Shown: positions 24,615 to 33,162, counted from the stretch's first letter. The stretch: DNA of 64,000 nt from Cytophagales bacterium (GCA_020402945.1 JADBYQ010000002.1:45219-109218); one strand, 5' to 3'. Notes: generated by a model not told the origin, from the sequence alone. Numbers and translations are program-made.

Positions 24615-25571
24615 TTAACCCTTTCGCTTTATCACCTTTTCTACAGCCTTAATGATATCATTCGGACTGAGACCGTACTTTTCCAGCAATTGCATTGGAG
24701 TACCACTTTCTCCAAAGCTATCGTTCACAGCTACCATTTCCTGAGGAGCAGGGTAGAAGCGGGCTAAGACTTGTGCTACACTATCACCCAGGCCACCGTT
24801 GATTTGGTGCTCTTCGCAAGTAACTACGCATTTAGTCTTTTGAACCGATGCGAGAATTGCCTCAACATCTAGTGGCTTAATCGTATGTATGTTTATTACT
24901 TCAGCGCTTATTCCCTTCTCTGCCAATTTCGCTTCAGCTTCTATTGCTTGCCAAACCATATGGCCGGTAGCAATGATGGTCACGTCTCTGCCATCTATCA
25001 ATTTGTCAGCTTTCCCAATTGTAAAGGGCCTATCAGCCGCCATGAAGATAGGCCAGCTAGGCCGACCAAAACGCAAGTAAGCCGGGCCAACATGTGTACC
25101 TAAAGCAAGAGTTGCTGCTTTCGTTTGGTTGTAGTCACAGGGTACGATCACAGTCATGCCTGGCAACATTTTCATCATGCCAATGTCTTCCAAAATCTGG
25201 TGAGTGGCTCCATCTTCGCCTAGTGTAAGGCCTGCATGAGAGGCACATATTTTCACATTCTTATCGGAATAGGCAATCGACTGACGAATCTGGTCGTATA
25301 CTCTGCCAGTTGAAAAATTGGCAAAGGTTCCTGTGAAAGGGATTTTACCTCCAATAGTCATTCCTGCTGCAAGCCCCATCATATTGGCCTCGGCAATTCC
25401 TACTTGAAAAAAGCGATCTGGAAAATCCTTTTTGAAGGCATCCATTTTTAGCGAGCCGGTAAGATCAGCACAAAGTGCAACTACATTTGAATTGTTCTTT
25501 CCTAGCTCGTGGAGCCCGGATCCAAAACCCGAGCGTGTGTCTTTCTTTTCAGTGAAGGTAAACTTTGTCAT
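24615..25571 (-). CDS. Transketolase, C-terminal subunit
   Basis: A 318-residue protein matching the pyrimidine-binding and C-terminal domains of transketolase. DTRSGFGSGLHELGKNN, then FFQVGIAEANMMGLAAGMTI (Glu activates thiamine diphosphate), then SHAGLTLGEDGATHQILEDI and the C-terminal GGLGDSVAQVL. The N-terminal (diphosphate-binding) half is a separate polypeptide in split transketolases. No such gene is adjacent: the upstream neighbour is an alpha/beta hydrolase. The enzyme needs that partner, presumably elsewhere in the genome, to move two-carbon units in the pentose phosphate pathway. Confidence 0.88.
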   Translation of the reverse strand: MTKFTFTEKKDTRSGFGSGLHELGKNNSNVVALCADLTGSLKMDAFKKDFPDRFFQVGIAEANMMGLAAGMTIGGKIPFTGTFANFSTGRVYDQIRQSIAYSDKNVKICASHAGLTLGEDGATHQILEDIGMMKMLPGMTVIVPCDYNQTKAATLALGTHVGPAYLRFGRPSWPIFMAADRPFTIGKADKLIDGRDVTIIATGHMVWQAIEAEAKLAEKGISAEVINIHTIKPLDVEAILASVQKTKCVVTCEEHQINGGLGDSVAQVLARFYPAPQEMVAVNDSFGESGTPMQLLEKYGLSPNDIIKAVEKVIKRKG

Positions 25572-25687
25572 GAATAGTCTCTTAAATAACAGGACGCAAT
25601 TTTAATGAATCGTTTACTCAATTCCTTAGGGTGTTAATAATATGTTAAAGACCCAACTCTGATCAGTATGGATCGTTCAAACTGAGT

Positions 25688-25777
25688 ATGCCCGCGTCCA
25701 GAACTACCGATAAGCAATTACTCTTTTGGCTATTCCTTTGCTTACTCCTTGCGATCCTACCTTGGTTTATTTTGTAA
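25688..25777 (+). CDS. Possible 29-residue membrane peptide
   Basis: MPASRTTDKQ followed by a 19-residue hydrophobic stretch (LLFWLFLCLLLAILPWFIL) fits a single-pass membrane peptide with positive-inside charge. Its last 21 bases overlap the 3' end of the convergent hydrolase gene. No promoter or homologue is evident, and a chance frame is possible. Confidence 0.3.
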   Translation: MPASRTTDKQLLFWLFLCLLLAILPWFIL

Positions 25778-26728
25778 GAATTGAAGCGCGGCCGATACTG
25801 TTTCCATTGGAGTTTCTTCCATCGGCACGTGTCCTGCTCCCTCAAATACTTTTAACTCCGCATCTTTGATGTCTTCCTTAAATCGATAGGCGTTGGATAC
25901 AGGTATCCAGGCGTCTTTCTCTCCCCAGATTATCAGTGTCGGTGTTGAAATATAACGGATGCTATCTTGCAAATCTTTTCCCGGCTGGCGAAGGCGTTGC
26001 ATAGTAGAGGCGCGATTTCCTTCTCTCAACATTAAGTCATAAAATCGATCTACATCCGCTTCTTTCACTTTTGTGGGGTCGCCATAGACCTGCTTTAAAT
26101 TCATTTTGAATAAAAAGCGAGGTGTAATCTTGATCATGCTTTTAGCAACAAAATCATTTTGTAAGAGTTTGAAGATGAACGGCCTGCTTTGTTTCTTTGA
26201 AGAACTGTCTGGGCTGATTTTCCAGTATCCCGCAGCGTCTACTAAGACCAGTTTTTTCACTCTGGTGGGGTGATGCAACGCTAATTTCCAGGCTACCTGA
26301 CCGCCCATGGAGTTACCAGCTACAAAAAAAGTATCAATCTCTAATTGATCGGCTAAATGAATCACAAGTCGTTCATAGTCATCGGTTGAATACTTTTGGG
26401 AAGCAACAGGCCCCGTCAATCCGTGTCCAGGGAAATCGAGAGAGATGGTTTTGTAGTGCTTGCTCAATTCCTTCTCCCAGCCATCCCAGGTATGCAACGA
26501 AGCAAAGCTTCCGTGCAGCAAAAAAAGAGGTGTTCCTTTTCCTTGTTGGCGAATATGAATGTTCGAACCATCCACAGTGATGTACGATGACTGAGGTGTT
26601 AAGTAATTGGACTCCAAATCAGTAACAGAAACATCCCGCCTGTACCACAAAGCGCATAAGACAACAACTATTCCGAGAATAAACAGAATTGCAAGCCCAA
26701 AGAATTTAAAGAGACGTTTGATCATCAA
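25757..26728 (-). CDS. Alpha/beta hydrolase, membrane-anchored
   Basis: A 323-residue protein. Residues 5-28 are a transmembrane anchor or uncleaved signal (FKFFGLAILFILGIVVVLCA). The fold follows: oxyanion-hole region FLLHGSFASLHTW (69-81), DFPGHGLTGP, nucleophile elbow GNSMGG (138-143, Ser140), acid in TLIIWGEKDAWIPV and histidine in GAGHVPMEE. The resemblance is to carbon-carbon-bond hydrolases and epoxide hydrolase-like esterases, with no clear substrate. It starts three bases after yidD, so they form an operon. Confidence 0.88.
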   Translation of the reverse strand: MMIKRLFKFFGLAILFILGIVVVLCALWYRRDVSVTDLESNYLTPQSSYITVDGSNIHIRQQGKGTPLFLLHGSFASLHTWDGWEKELSKHYKTISLDFPGHGLTGPVASQKYSTDDYERLVIHLADQLEIDTFFVAGNSMGGQVAWKLALHHPTRVKKLVLVDAAGYWKISPDSSSKKQSRPFIFKLLQNDFVAKSMIKITPRFLFKMNLKQVYGDPTKVKEADVDRFYDLMLREGNRASTMQRLRQPGKDLQDSIRYISTPTLIIWGEKDAWIPVSNAYRFKEDIKDAELKVFEGAGHVPMEETPMETVSAALQFLQNKPR

Positions 26729-26731
26729 TAG

Positions 26732-26962
26732 TTATTTCTGACTTTCTCTTTTTGGTACCGGGTCATAACCACTTGTTCCCCAGGGATGACATCGACCGAT
26801 TCGCTTGGTCCCCAACCATATGCCTTTCAGCACACCCCATTCTTCGATTGCTTCTATCATGTACTGTGAACAGGAAGGAGCATGTCGGCAGTGACTGCCA
26901 AGGTAGGGGGAGATAGCACCCTGATAAAAACGAACCGGTATGATGAAGATCTTCTTTAACAC
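26732..26962 (-). CDS. yidD: Membrane protein insertion efficiency factor YidD
   Basis: A 76-residue protein with the conserved YidD core: [40 protein letters not shown] and [14 protein letters not shown]. It associates with the inner membrane through an amphipathic N-terminal helix and helps YidC insert proteins. I placed the start at the GTG at 26962, giving [14 protein letters not shown], the normal N-terminus. The earlier TTG at 26977 overlaps the perfect -7 element TACATTTG and so cannot lie in the mRNA. In many bacteria yidD neighbours rnpA and yidC; here it is separate from them. Confidence 0.92.
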   Translation of the reverse strand: MLKKIFIIPVRFYQGAISPYLGSHCRHAPSCSQYMIEAIEEWGVLKGIWLGTKRIGRCHPWGTSGYDPVPKRESQK

Positions 26963-26974
26963 AAACTTGGATAA

Positions 26975-26982
26975 CAAATGTA
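26975..26982 (-). promoter_or_regulatory. -7 promoter element of yidD and the hydrolase gene
   Basis: TACATTTG on the minus strand is a perfect TAnnTTTG match. The transcript would start near 26968, giving a leader of only a few bases before the GTG at 26962. Confidence 0.5.
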
Positions 26983-27068
26983 CTTTTTCGCCCTCAGGTG
27001 AAGAGTTCAGCTCTCAAATAAAAGGCAGTTTTTACCAAGATAATTGATTAAGTCCCTGATAAACTTAC

Positions 27069-28577
27069 CTATAACTCAATCGTATAACTAATTTCTCCCC
27101 CTTTTCCATCTTTCAACTGCACGCCAATAGCTTGAAGATCGTCTCGGATTTTGTCTGACAGCGCGTAATTCCGATCGGCCCGTACTTTTTTGCGCAATTC
27201 GATGAGTACATTGATTGTTCCTTCCAGCAATTCATTGTTGGTCGTCTTGTCTTCCACCAAGCCAAGTACGTCTTCCATTATGCCGACAAAGGTGGCTTTC
27301 AACTTTTCAAAAGTTAGTGCATCAACACTACCAATTGGTGTGTTGCCAGACTTAAAATCGTTAATCCGGGATGCCATCTCAAATAGTACGGCCAGCGTTT
27401 TTGCTGTATTGAAGTCATCGCTCATGGTGCGATAGCAATCTGCTGTTAATCGGATAATCTCATCCTTTAACTCCTGATTTGTAACTGCCGCTGTTGGGTA
27501 CACCATACCCTTAATGGAGGCTAGTGCGGCACTCAGTTTACGATAGCCTTTTTCTGCTGCACCTAGCGCCTCGTTAGAAAAATCAAGTGTGCTACTGTAG
27601 TGCGATTGAAGCATGAAAAAGCGCACCGACATTGGGCTATACGCCTTGTCAAGAAGAGGATGCTCACCCGCAAACAACTCGCGCGGCAAAAATGAGTTGC
27701 CTTTTGACTTACTCATCTTCTCACCATTTACGGTCAACATATTGGAGTGCATCCAATAACGAACTGGTGCCTTGCCATAGGCGCCAACACTTTGTGCAAT
27801 CTCACATTCATGGTGTGGAAACTTCAAGTCCATACCGCCTCCGTGGATGTCAAACTCCTTCCCCAAATACTTGGTGCCCATGGCCGAACATTCCAAATGC
27901 CAGCCGGGTATACCATCTCCCCAAGGTGAAGGCCACCTTTGAATATGACTGGGTGTAACGGCTTTCCAAATTGCAAAATCAACTGAATTCTTTTTTTCTT
28001 CCTGTGCGTCCAACTCCCGCGTCCCCTCCAATAAGTCATCAATATTTCGGCCACTCAATTCCCCGTATTTGTGCTTTTTCATAAACTTGCGCACGTCAAA
28101 ATATACCGAGCCATTCTTCTCGTAGGCGAAGCCATTATCTAAAATCTTCTTCACCATTTCAATTTGCTCTACGATATGCCCGGTGGCCGTGGGCTCAACA
28201 CTGGGCGGCAGAATATTGAAGATGCGGCATACTTCATGAAATCCATAGGTATATTTTTGCACCACTTCCATTGGCTCCAGCCTTTCCAATTTGGCGCGCT
28301 CCTCAATCCGATCTACTCCTTCTCCCGCATCGTTAGTCAAATGACCTGCATCTGTAATGTTGCGCACATAGCGTACTTTATACCCGATGTGGGTCAGGTA
28401 ACGGAACACTACATCAAAGGCGGTAAAAGTGCGCAGGTTTCCCAAGTGCACTTCGTTATAAACGGTTGGCCCACAAGAGTAAAGACCCACGAAGGGAGGG
28501 TTGATGGGCGTAAACAACTCTTTACGACCGCTGAGAGAGTTAGTGATGGATACGGGATAAAGTTCAAATAAATTCAT
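27069..28577 (-). CDS. cysS: Cysteine--tRNA ligase
   Basis: About 502 residues. Class I synthetase motifs: the HIGH-type [15 protein letters not shown] in the first 55 residues, zinc ligands in [17 protein letters not shown] and HHECEIAQS, and KMSKS in [10 protein letters not shown]. The C-terminal part ([40 protein letters not shown]) is the anticodon/DALR region. It charges tRNA-Cys with cysteine. The ATG at 28577 gives [15 protein letters not shown] and is preferred to a TTG two codons upstream. It is transcribed divergently from rpe. Confidence 0.97.
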   Translation of the reverse strand: MNLFELYPVSITNSLSGRKELFTPINPPFVGLYSCGPTVYNEVHLGNLRTFTAFDVVFRYLTHIGYKVRYVRNITDAGHLTNDAGEGVDRIEERAKLERLEPMEVVQKYTYGFHEVCRIFNILPPSVEPTATGHIVEQIEMVKKILDNGFAYEKNGSVYFDVRKFMKKHKYGELSGRNIDDLLEGTRELDAQEEKKNSVDFAIWKAVTPSHIQRWPSPWGDGIPGWHLECSAMGTKYLGKEFDIHGGGMDLKFPHHECEIAQSVGAYGKAPVRYWMHSNMLTVNGEKMSKSKGNSFLPRELFAGEHPLLDKAYSPMSVRFFMLQSHYSSTLDFSNEALGAAEKGYRKLSAALASIKGMVYPTAAVTNQELKDEIIRLTADCYRTMSDDFNTAKTLAVLFEMASRINDFKSGNTPIGSVDALTFEKLKATFVGIMEDVLGLVEDKTTNNELLEGTINVLIELRKKVRADRNYALSDKIRDDLQAIGVQLKDGKGGEISYTIEL

Positions 28578-28593
28578 ACACAATAAATCGGGG

Positions 28594-28625
28594 CGAAGCT
28601 ACTATAAATTGAGTACAGTCGGCAA
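28594..28625 (-). promoter_or_regulatory. Putative promoter of cysS
   Basis: On the minus strand TTG (28625-28623), a 21-base spacer, then TAGCTTCG (28601-28594), one mismatch from TAnnTTTG. It lies 17 bases before the ATG. Confidence 0.45.
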
Positions 28626-28645
28626 TCAAAATGATCTTGAACAGC

Positions 28646-28653
28646 TATCTTTG
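28646..28653 (+). promoter_or_regulatory. -7 promoter element of rpe
   Basis: TATCTTTG is a perfect TAnnTTTG, 25 bases before the ATG. Confidence 0.5.
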
Positions 28654-28678
28654 AGCGATATAAAACGCATCAACGAAC

Positions 28679-29332
28679 ATGAGTAAACCCATCATAGCCC
28701 CCTCGATTTTAGCCGCTGATTTTGCCAACCTAGAGCGAGAGGTGAAAATGATTAACGGAAGTGTAGCCAATTGGATTCATGTAGATATCATGGATGGCGT
28801 ATTTGTGCCCAATCTCTCCATGGGTTTGCCAGTAGTTGAAGCGATTAAAAAACATGCCACCAAGCCACTGGACGTTCATTTGATGATCGTGAATCCGGAA
28901 AAATACGTAGAGGCCTTTTACAAGGCAGGAGCGGAGGTCATTTCCGTCCACCAGGAAGCCTGCGCACACCTACACAGAAACATACAGCAAATCAAAGCGA
29001 TGGGCATAAAAGCAGGAGTGGCGCTAAATCCACATACACCTGCTGCGAGCCTTTCTGAGATTATCGCAGATGTTGATTTGGTTTGTATGATGTCGGTGAA
29101 CCCAGGGTTTGGCGGTCAGAAATTTATTGAAAACACGTATTCGAAGGTGAAGGAAATCAAGCAGTTAATTCTGCAAAAGAATTCTAAGGCTGTTATCGAA
29201 ATTGACGGTGGAGTGAACATGGCAAATGCACGACCACTTCTTGATGCTGGTGCTGATGTACTGGTTGCCGGCAACTTTGTTTTCACCTCAGAACATCCTT
29301 CTGATACTATTCAACGTTTAAAATCCGTGTGA
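28679..29332 (+). CDS. rpe: Ribulose-phosphate 3-epimerase
   Basis: A 217-residue TIM-barrel enzyme interconverting ribulose 5-phosphate and xylulose 5-phosphate in the pentose phosphate pathway. Conserved blocks: APSILAADFANLEREV, WIHVDIMDGVFVPNLSMG (metal-binding His and catalytic Asp), LDVHLMIVNPEKY, MMSVNPGFGGQKFI, and IEIDGGVNMANA with the second catalytic Asp, ending in the phosphate-binding AGNFVF. It works in the same pathway as the transketolase half encoded 3 kb away. It is divergent from cysS with its own -7 element. Confidence 0.97.
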   Translation: MSKPIIAPSILAADFANLEREVKMINGSVANWIHVDIMDGVFVPNLSMGLPVVEAIKKHATKPLDVHLMIVNPEKYVEAFYKAGAEVISVHQEACAHLHRNIQQIKAMGIKAGVALNPHTPAASLSEIIADVDLVCMMSVNPGFGGQKFIENTYSKVKEIKQLILQKNSKAVIEIDGGVNMANARPLLDAGADVLVAGNFVFTSEHPSDTIQRLKSV

Positions 29333-29378
29333 CCTTTGGTCTGATTTTGGCTAATTTCAAAAAATAGATTGTCAACAT

Positions 29379-29954
29379 ATGGCCTCTCAGTTTCGAATAT
29401 TTCTCCTAGCAGTGCTGCTTACCTCATGTGCAAGAACTGTCACCCGGCTTGACCCCGGCCAGCAGGTAGATTTGAGTGGCCGATGGAACGATGGTGACTC
29501 TCGACAGGTTGCCGACCGCATGGTCAATGACCTGCTCAATAGCGAAAAATTCAAAGAGTACTGCAAGAGTCACTCTCGAAAACCCGCTATTATTGTTGGC
29601 ACTGTTCGAAATAAAACAAGCGAGCATATTGATGCGGCCAACTACATTAAAAAGATAGAATTGGCCATCTACAATTCAGGCCTGGCCGATCTGGTTGAGT
29701 CGGCTGATTTCAGAGATAAAATTCGATTGGAACGTGCCGATCAGCAAGATTTCGCCAGTCCAAAAACAGTAGCCAAATGGGGTGAAGAAACCGGGGCCAA
29801 TCTGATGCTCTTGGGCGAGATGACTTCCGAAACAGATATCTACAAAAAGCAGCGAGTCGTCAATTATACCACAACACTTTTTCTTACCGACATGGAGACA
29901 AACCAGCGAGTCTGGTATGGGCAACAAGAGATCAAGAAGAATATTCGAAATTAA
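29379..29954 (+). CDS. LpoB-like lipoprotein
   Basis: A 191-residue lipoprotein with lipobox LLTSC (Cys17). The core matches the LpoB family: DLSGRWNDGDSRQVADRMVN, IIVGTVRNKTSEHIDAANYI, KWGEETGANLMLLGEMTSET, and a final NYTTTLFLTDMETNQRVWYG. In E. coli LpoB activates penicillin-binding protein 1b from the outer membrane. Bacteroidota members are related in fold, and the same role here is an inference. The gene is followed after two bases by a COG3014-like TPR lipoprotein, a recurrent pair, so the two likely act in one envelope complex. Confidence 0.82.
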   Translation: MASQFRIFLLAVLLTSCARTVTRLDPGQQVDLSGRWNDGDSRQVADRMVNDLLNSEKFKEYCKSHSRKPAIIVGTVRNKTSEHIDAANYIKKIELAIYNSGLADLVESADFRDKIRLERADQQDFASPKTVAKWGEETGANLMLLGEMTSETDIYKKQRVVNYTTTLFLTDMETNQRVWYGQQEIKKNIRN

Positions 29955-29956
29955 CG

Positions 29957-31423
29957 ATGGACACCAATCTAAGGTCAATAGTCAATGGTCAACAGTCCTC
30001 CAGACGACTATCGACCATCGACTATCGATTGGCCGCCCTAACTTTTATTCTTGGCGGATTGCTCTCATCCTGCGCTACTTATTATCAGGCGAACCACGAA
30101 TTTAATCAGTCATTCGAAACAGGCCAAATTGAACCTGCTCTCAAAACACTGCGGGGCAACACACGTCAGGCTACAGGGCGCGATCGGTTTCTACATTTTG
30201 TCAATAGGGGCTTGGTTTTATCAGTGCTTGGCAAGTACGAAGAGAGCAATGAGTTTTTTGAGCAGGCCTTTTTATTCTGGGAGGACTTCAAAATCGACTA
30301 TTTCAGCGAGGGCGCATCCTATTTGTTGAATCCAACCATTACTGTTTATCGGGGGGAAGATCATGAGCATCTGATGTTGCTTTACTACAAGGCACTCAAT
30401 TTTCTAAAAATGAACAAGATCGATGAAGCACTGGTGGAGTGCAGGCGATTGAATATTCGGCTTCAGCAGTTAAGTGATCGGTACAGCTCGGGCAATAGGT
30501 ACAAACACGATGCGTTTATCAACAACCTGATGGGAATCATTTATGATGCCGATAAAGACTACAATAACGCTTTCATTGCTTATCGTAATTCATGGGATGC
30601 CTACAAAAATGAGTATGAACAAATGTTTCAGGTTGGAGCACCTCTTCAACTTAAGAAAGACCTTCTTCGAACAGCCTGGCTCAGCGGCTTGACCGAAGAG
30701 TTTGATCACTACAAAACCGAATTTGCCATGGGGGATTATCAATTCAAAAAAAGTGACGGTGGCGAATTGATCTTTTTTTGGCATAACGGATTAGCTCCGG
30801 TAAAAACCGAATGGTCAATTAACTTCTCGATTGATCATAGATCTAATAATTTCCTGATATTCAACAATCAAGAGCTAGGTCTTTCATTTCGTTTTCCAAA
30901 GTCGAATTATTCTCAAGATCAGCTACAAGGCCTTGCCCGCATGGAGTTCTTTAGAGTTGCCTTCCCAAGATATATCGAACGGCCTACTTTTTACGACAAA
31001 GCAGAAATAGAAGTCGAGGGAGTCAAGTATGGACTTGAGCCAGCTGAAAATATTAGTAAAATTGCATTCAAGGCGTTGGAAGAAAGAATGGGGTTTGAAT
31101 TTGGAAAAGCGCTTGCAAGAGTAGCCCTAAAAAAAGCAGCAGAACATGCGCTGAAAAAGGAAAACGAAAACATGGGTGCGGTGCTTGGTCTATTCAATTC
31201 GCTTTCAGAGAAAGCGGACACACGAAATTGGCAAACTCTGCCACACTCAATTTACTATGCAAGAATTCCGTTGCCTGTCGGAGAAACCACAATTAGGCTC
31301 AATTTGGAATCCAAATCATCTCAGCCACGCGACCAGTCGTTTACCTACAGGGTAACAGATGGTCAGGTGCTTTATCACACGTTTACCTCCTTGGAAGTTG
31401 CCTATTCAATTTATCAGCACTAA
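29957..31423 (+). CDS. COG3014-like TPR lipoprotein
   Basis: A 488-residue lipoprotein. The first 28 residues (MDTNLRSIVNGQQSSRRLST, then IDYRLAAL) are encoded by a palindromic repeat and are probably not original. The lipobox LLSSC (Cys39) follows. The mature part has TPR-like helix pairs (FLHFVNRGLVLSVLGKYEES, HLMLLYYKALNFLKMNKIDE, NNLMGIIYDADKDYNNAFIA) and then a beta-rich region beginning around residue 255. The family function is unknown, but it occurs beside LpoB-like genes. The translation start is uncertain because of the repeat. Confidence 0.78.
   Translation: MDTNLRSIVNGQQSSRRLSTIDYRLAALTFILGGLLSSCATYYQANHEFNQSFETGQIEPALKTLRGNTRQATGRDRFLHFVNRGLVLSVLGKYEESNEFFEQAFLFWEDFKIDYFSEGASYLLNPTITVYRGEDHEHLMLLYYKALNFLKMNKIDEALVECRRLNIRLQQLSDRYSSGNRYKHDAFINNLMGIIYDADKDYNNAFIAYRNSWDAYKNEYEQMFQVGAPLQLKKDLLRTAWLSGLTEEFDHYKTEFAMGDYQFKKSDGGELIFFWHNGLAPVKTEWSINFSIDHRSNNFLIFNNQELGLSFRFPKSNYSQDQLQGLARMEFFRVAFPRYIERPTFYDKAEIEVEGVKYGLEPAENISKIAFKALEERMGFEFGKALARVALKKAAEHALKKENENMGAVLGLFNSLSEKADTRNWQTLPHSIYYARIPLPVGETTIRLNLESKSSQPRDQSFTYRVTDGQVLYHTFTSLEVAYSIYQH
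29973..30030. repeat. Inverted repeat of GTCAATAGTC units within the start of the TPR lipoprotein gene
   Basis: GGTCAATAGTCAATGGTCAA plus CAGTC (29973-29997) faces GACTATCGACCATCGACTAT plus CGATT (30006-30030), about 18 of 24 positions pairing around an 8-base loop. It is itself built of repeating GTCAAT/GACTATC units and supplies the first codons of the gene. Confidence 0.7.
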
Positions 31424-31503
31424 TCTGGGTTAATTCTTATCTTTCAGCTCCAAAATGCTTTACACTGGCTAAATTTTCAAATATCGTTCTGCTAATTGCC
31501 GCG

Positions 31504-32496
31504 ATGGTGCTTTGGCTACCTCTTGAAAGCATTTCTCAAGATCAGGAGAAATCGCCCATTCCGCTCGATCATTTTTATGCAAAACCACGGAAGGGTGCAG
31601 ATTTCATTGGCCGGGTATTCAAGAACATCAACTTCGGTATCAGCATTGGTTACGGCAATACCTTTTTTAGCCATCAACTACCCGGATTTGGAATCTATCA
31701 GGCACCTGATGCCGCACCTCAAATTTTCTCCAGTTCAACCGCTACCCGGTATGGAAACTGGGTAAACGATGTAACGATCGACAAAACGACACCTGTCGCA
31801 GGTGCCTTCATTGAAAATCCCGGCACCTCCAGTTTAGGTTTTAAAGGCAATGGACTCAATATTCCACTTCAGGTTTTTCTTTACTATGGAATTAAAGATC
31901 GCTATCGAATTGGTGCGGGATACTCTTATGAACTAATGAGTATTGGAAGTTTTCAACCTACTGCCTTATCCGGCAGCGTTGGAAGTTTTCAACCTACAAG
32001 TTCTTCAGGCTTTGTTCGAAAATTTTATGGGCTTTTGGGTTATTCTTTTTATCGCTGGAATGATTACCTATTTACTGGTGATTTACAGATAGGTGATTTT
32101 AAACCAGCCCCCAACTTTAATGCTGCTGCGACTGGAGGGATGTATTATAACCTAGGTGTCACTATCGAACGCGATCTATCTGAATATTTTAAGGTTTTTG
32201 CCCGGCCGTCTTTCGAGCTAAAAAGCTACGTTCTGCCAATACTTGAAAGTGGACGCGCCATTGACCATTCAATGAACGCGTTATACATTAACATTGGAGT
32301 GACGTATAGAATCCCCGAGCTTCCGCGTTGCGTGCTGAAAGACTGCCACGTTCAAGTCAACCATGCGCATGGCAATAGGGAATATAGAAGTCGCAGGCAT
32401 CCCGTCTACAAGAAGCAGAACCCTGGCTATGGCGAAAATTATCAGACTCCCCTAAGATACAAGGGAAAGAATAAACGAAAGTTGAATCCTTATTAG
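31504..32496 (+). CDS. Outer-membrane beta-barrel-like protein
   Basis: A 330-residue protein. Strand-like aromatic segments recur (NFGISIGYGNTFFSH, PLQVFLYYGIKDRYRIGAGY, YGLLGYSFYRWNDYLFTGDL, MYYNLGVTIERDL, LYINIGVTYRIPEL), typical of a small outer-membrane barrel. A basic tail (about 275-330) follows with two Cys and many His/Arg. The duplicated SIGSFQPTALSG/SVGSFQPTSSSG stands out. The signal peptide seems incomplete from this ATG: the open frame upstream encodes KFSNIVLLIAA without a normal start, and an ATG at 31455 lies one base out of frame. A 5' frameshift or sequencing error is possible. Confidence 0.6.
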   Translation: MVLWLPLESISQDQEKSPIPLDHFYAKPRKGADFIGRVFKNINFGISIGYGNTFFSHQLPGFGIYQAPDAAPQIFSSSTATRYGNWVNDVTIDKTTPVAGAFIENPGTSSLGFKGNGLNIPLQVFLYYGIKDRYRIGAGYSYELMSIGSFQPTALSGSVGSFQPTSSSGFVRKFYGLLGYSFYRWNDYLFTGDLQIGDFKPAPNFNAAATGGMYYNLGVTIERDLSEYFKVFARPSFELKSYVLPILESGRAIDHSMNALYINIGVTYRIPELPRCVLKDCHVQVNHAHGNREYRSRRHPVYKKQNPGYGENYQTPLRYKGKNKRKLNPY

Positions 32497-32532
32497 CTGG
32501 TTTTCAGAAACAAATTCATGTTCTTTCCGTCC

Positions 32533-32540
32533 TACCTTTA
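32533..32540 (+). promoter_or_regulatory. Putative -7 element of the small secreted-protein gene
   Basis: TACCTTTA, one mismatch from TAnnTTTG, 17 bases before the ATG. Confidence 0.35.
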
Positions 32541-32557
32541 ATTCTAAACATCCTAAA

Positions 32558-33004
32558 ATGAAAAATTTATTCGTTGTATTTTTTATCTCGTTATCCCTTT
32601 TTTCTTTAGATACAAAAGCTCAAGAAATGAAAGTGGTGACGATTGTTGAATCCATAGTTCCCGGTGGGCTAGGGCGCTCAAGAATAATCGAAGCCAAAGA
32701 AGTACTGGATGCTAAAACATTGACGACCACTCGCGTGGATGGAAAAAAAAGCGATCAAGATGACATCAAACGATCTGATGCTAAAATTGAAAATTTTGAG
32801 GAGACCAAGCTGCTTAACTTCTACAGTTTAGTTGGTATTAATTTTCAAAACATCGCTTCCAATGATGCGGCCATCACTTCTAAAATCAACGACATGTTGA
32901 AAGACGGCTGGCAGTTGCAATTCGTGACGAGTGGTGTAGAAAGTGACGCGGGCAAGAGCGATGGAAATGGTATTTTTATCACTCGATTATATTTTAAAAA
33001 GTAA
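32558..33004 (+). CDS. Small secreted protein of unknown function
   Basis: A 148-residue protein with a clear signal peptide (MKNLFVVFFISLSLFSLDTK, cleavage near AQ). The mature part is charged and alternates strands and helices. It ends with an ITSKINDMLKDGWQLQFVTS, then IFITRLYFKK pattern that recalls DUF4177-type small domains (W-x-L, then a terminal beta strand). The family is otherwise not recognised. It has its own weak promoter. Its stop is followed directly by the folded element at 33008-33126. Confidence 0.6.
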   Translation: MKNLFVVFFISLSLFSLDTKAQEMKVVTIVESIVPGGLGRSRIIEAKEVLDAKTLTTTRVDGKKSDQDDIKRSDAKIENFEETKLLNFYSLVGINFQNIASNDAAITSKINDMLKDGWQLQFVTSGVESDAGKSDGNGIFITRLYFKK

Positions 33005-33007
33005 TTT

Positions 33008-33126
33008 AAAAAAGCCCGTATCGGAAAAGTGATTGTAGGGAGTATACAAGACCTAAAAATACTCGACTACAGACTTTTCCGTTCATCATTTTTGCTTCTT
33101 TTGGCACTCATTTTCAGGGCTTTTTA
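33008..33126 (+). ncRNA. Candidate structured RNA or complex terminator upstream of gyrA
   Basis: The region folds into nested stems. AAAAAGCCC (33009-33017) pairs with GGGCTTTTT (33117-33125). CGGAAAAGT (33022-33030) pairs with ACTTTTCCG (33073-33081). TGTAG (33034-33038) pairs with CTACA (33067-33071). AGTAT (33041-33045) pairs with ATACT (33059-33063). A 35-base single-stranded arm (33082-33116) lies on the 3' side. That is 28 paired positions in 118 bases, too regular for chance. Strand is uncertain; plus is favoured because TATATTTT just upstream could serve as a -7 element. A terminator of the preceding gene, a gyrA leader or a stable RNA are all possible. Confidence 0.45.
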
Positions 33127-33162
33127 GTTACATTGCGCCCTTATTAAAACCTGAATTCAAAC

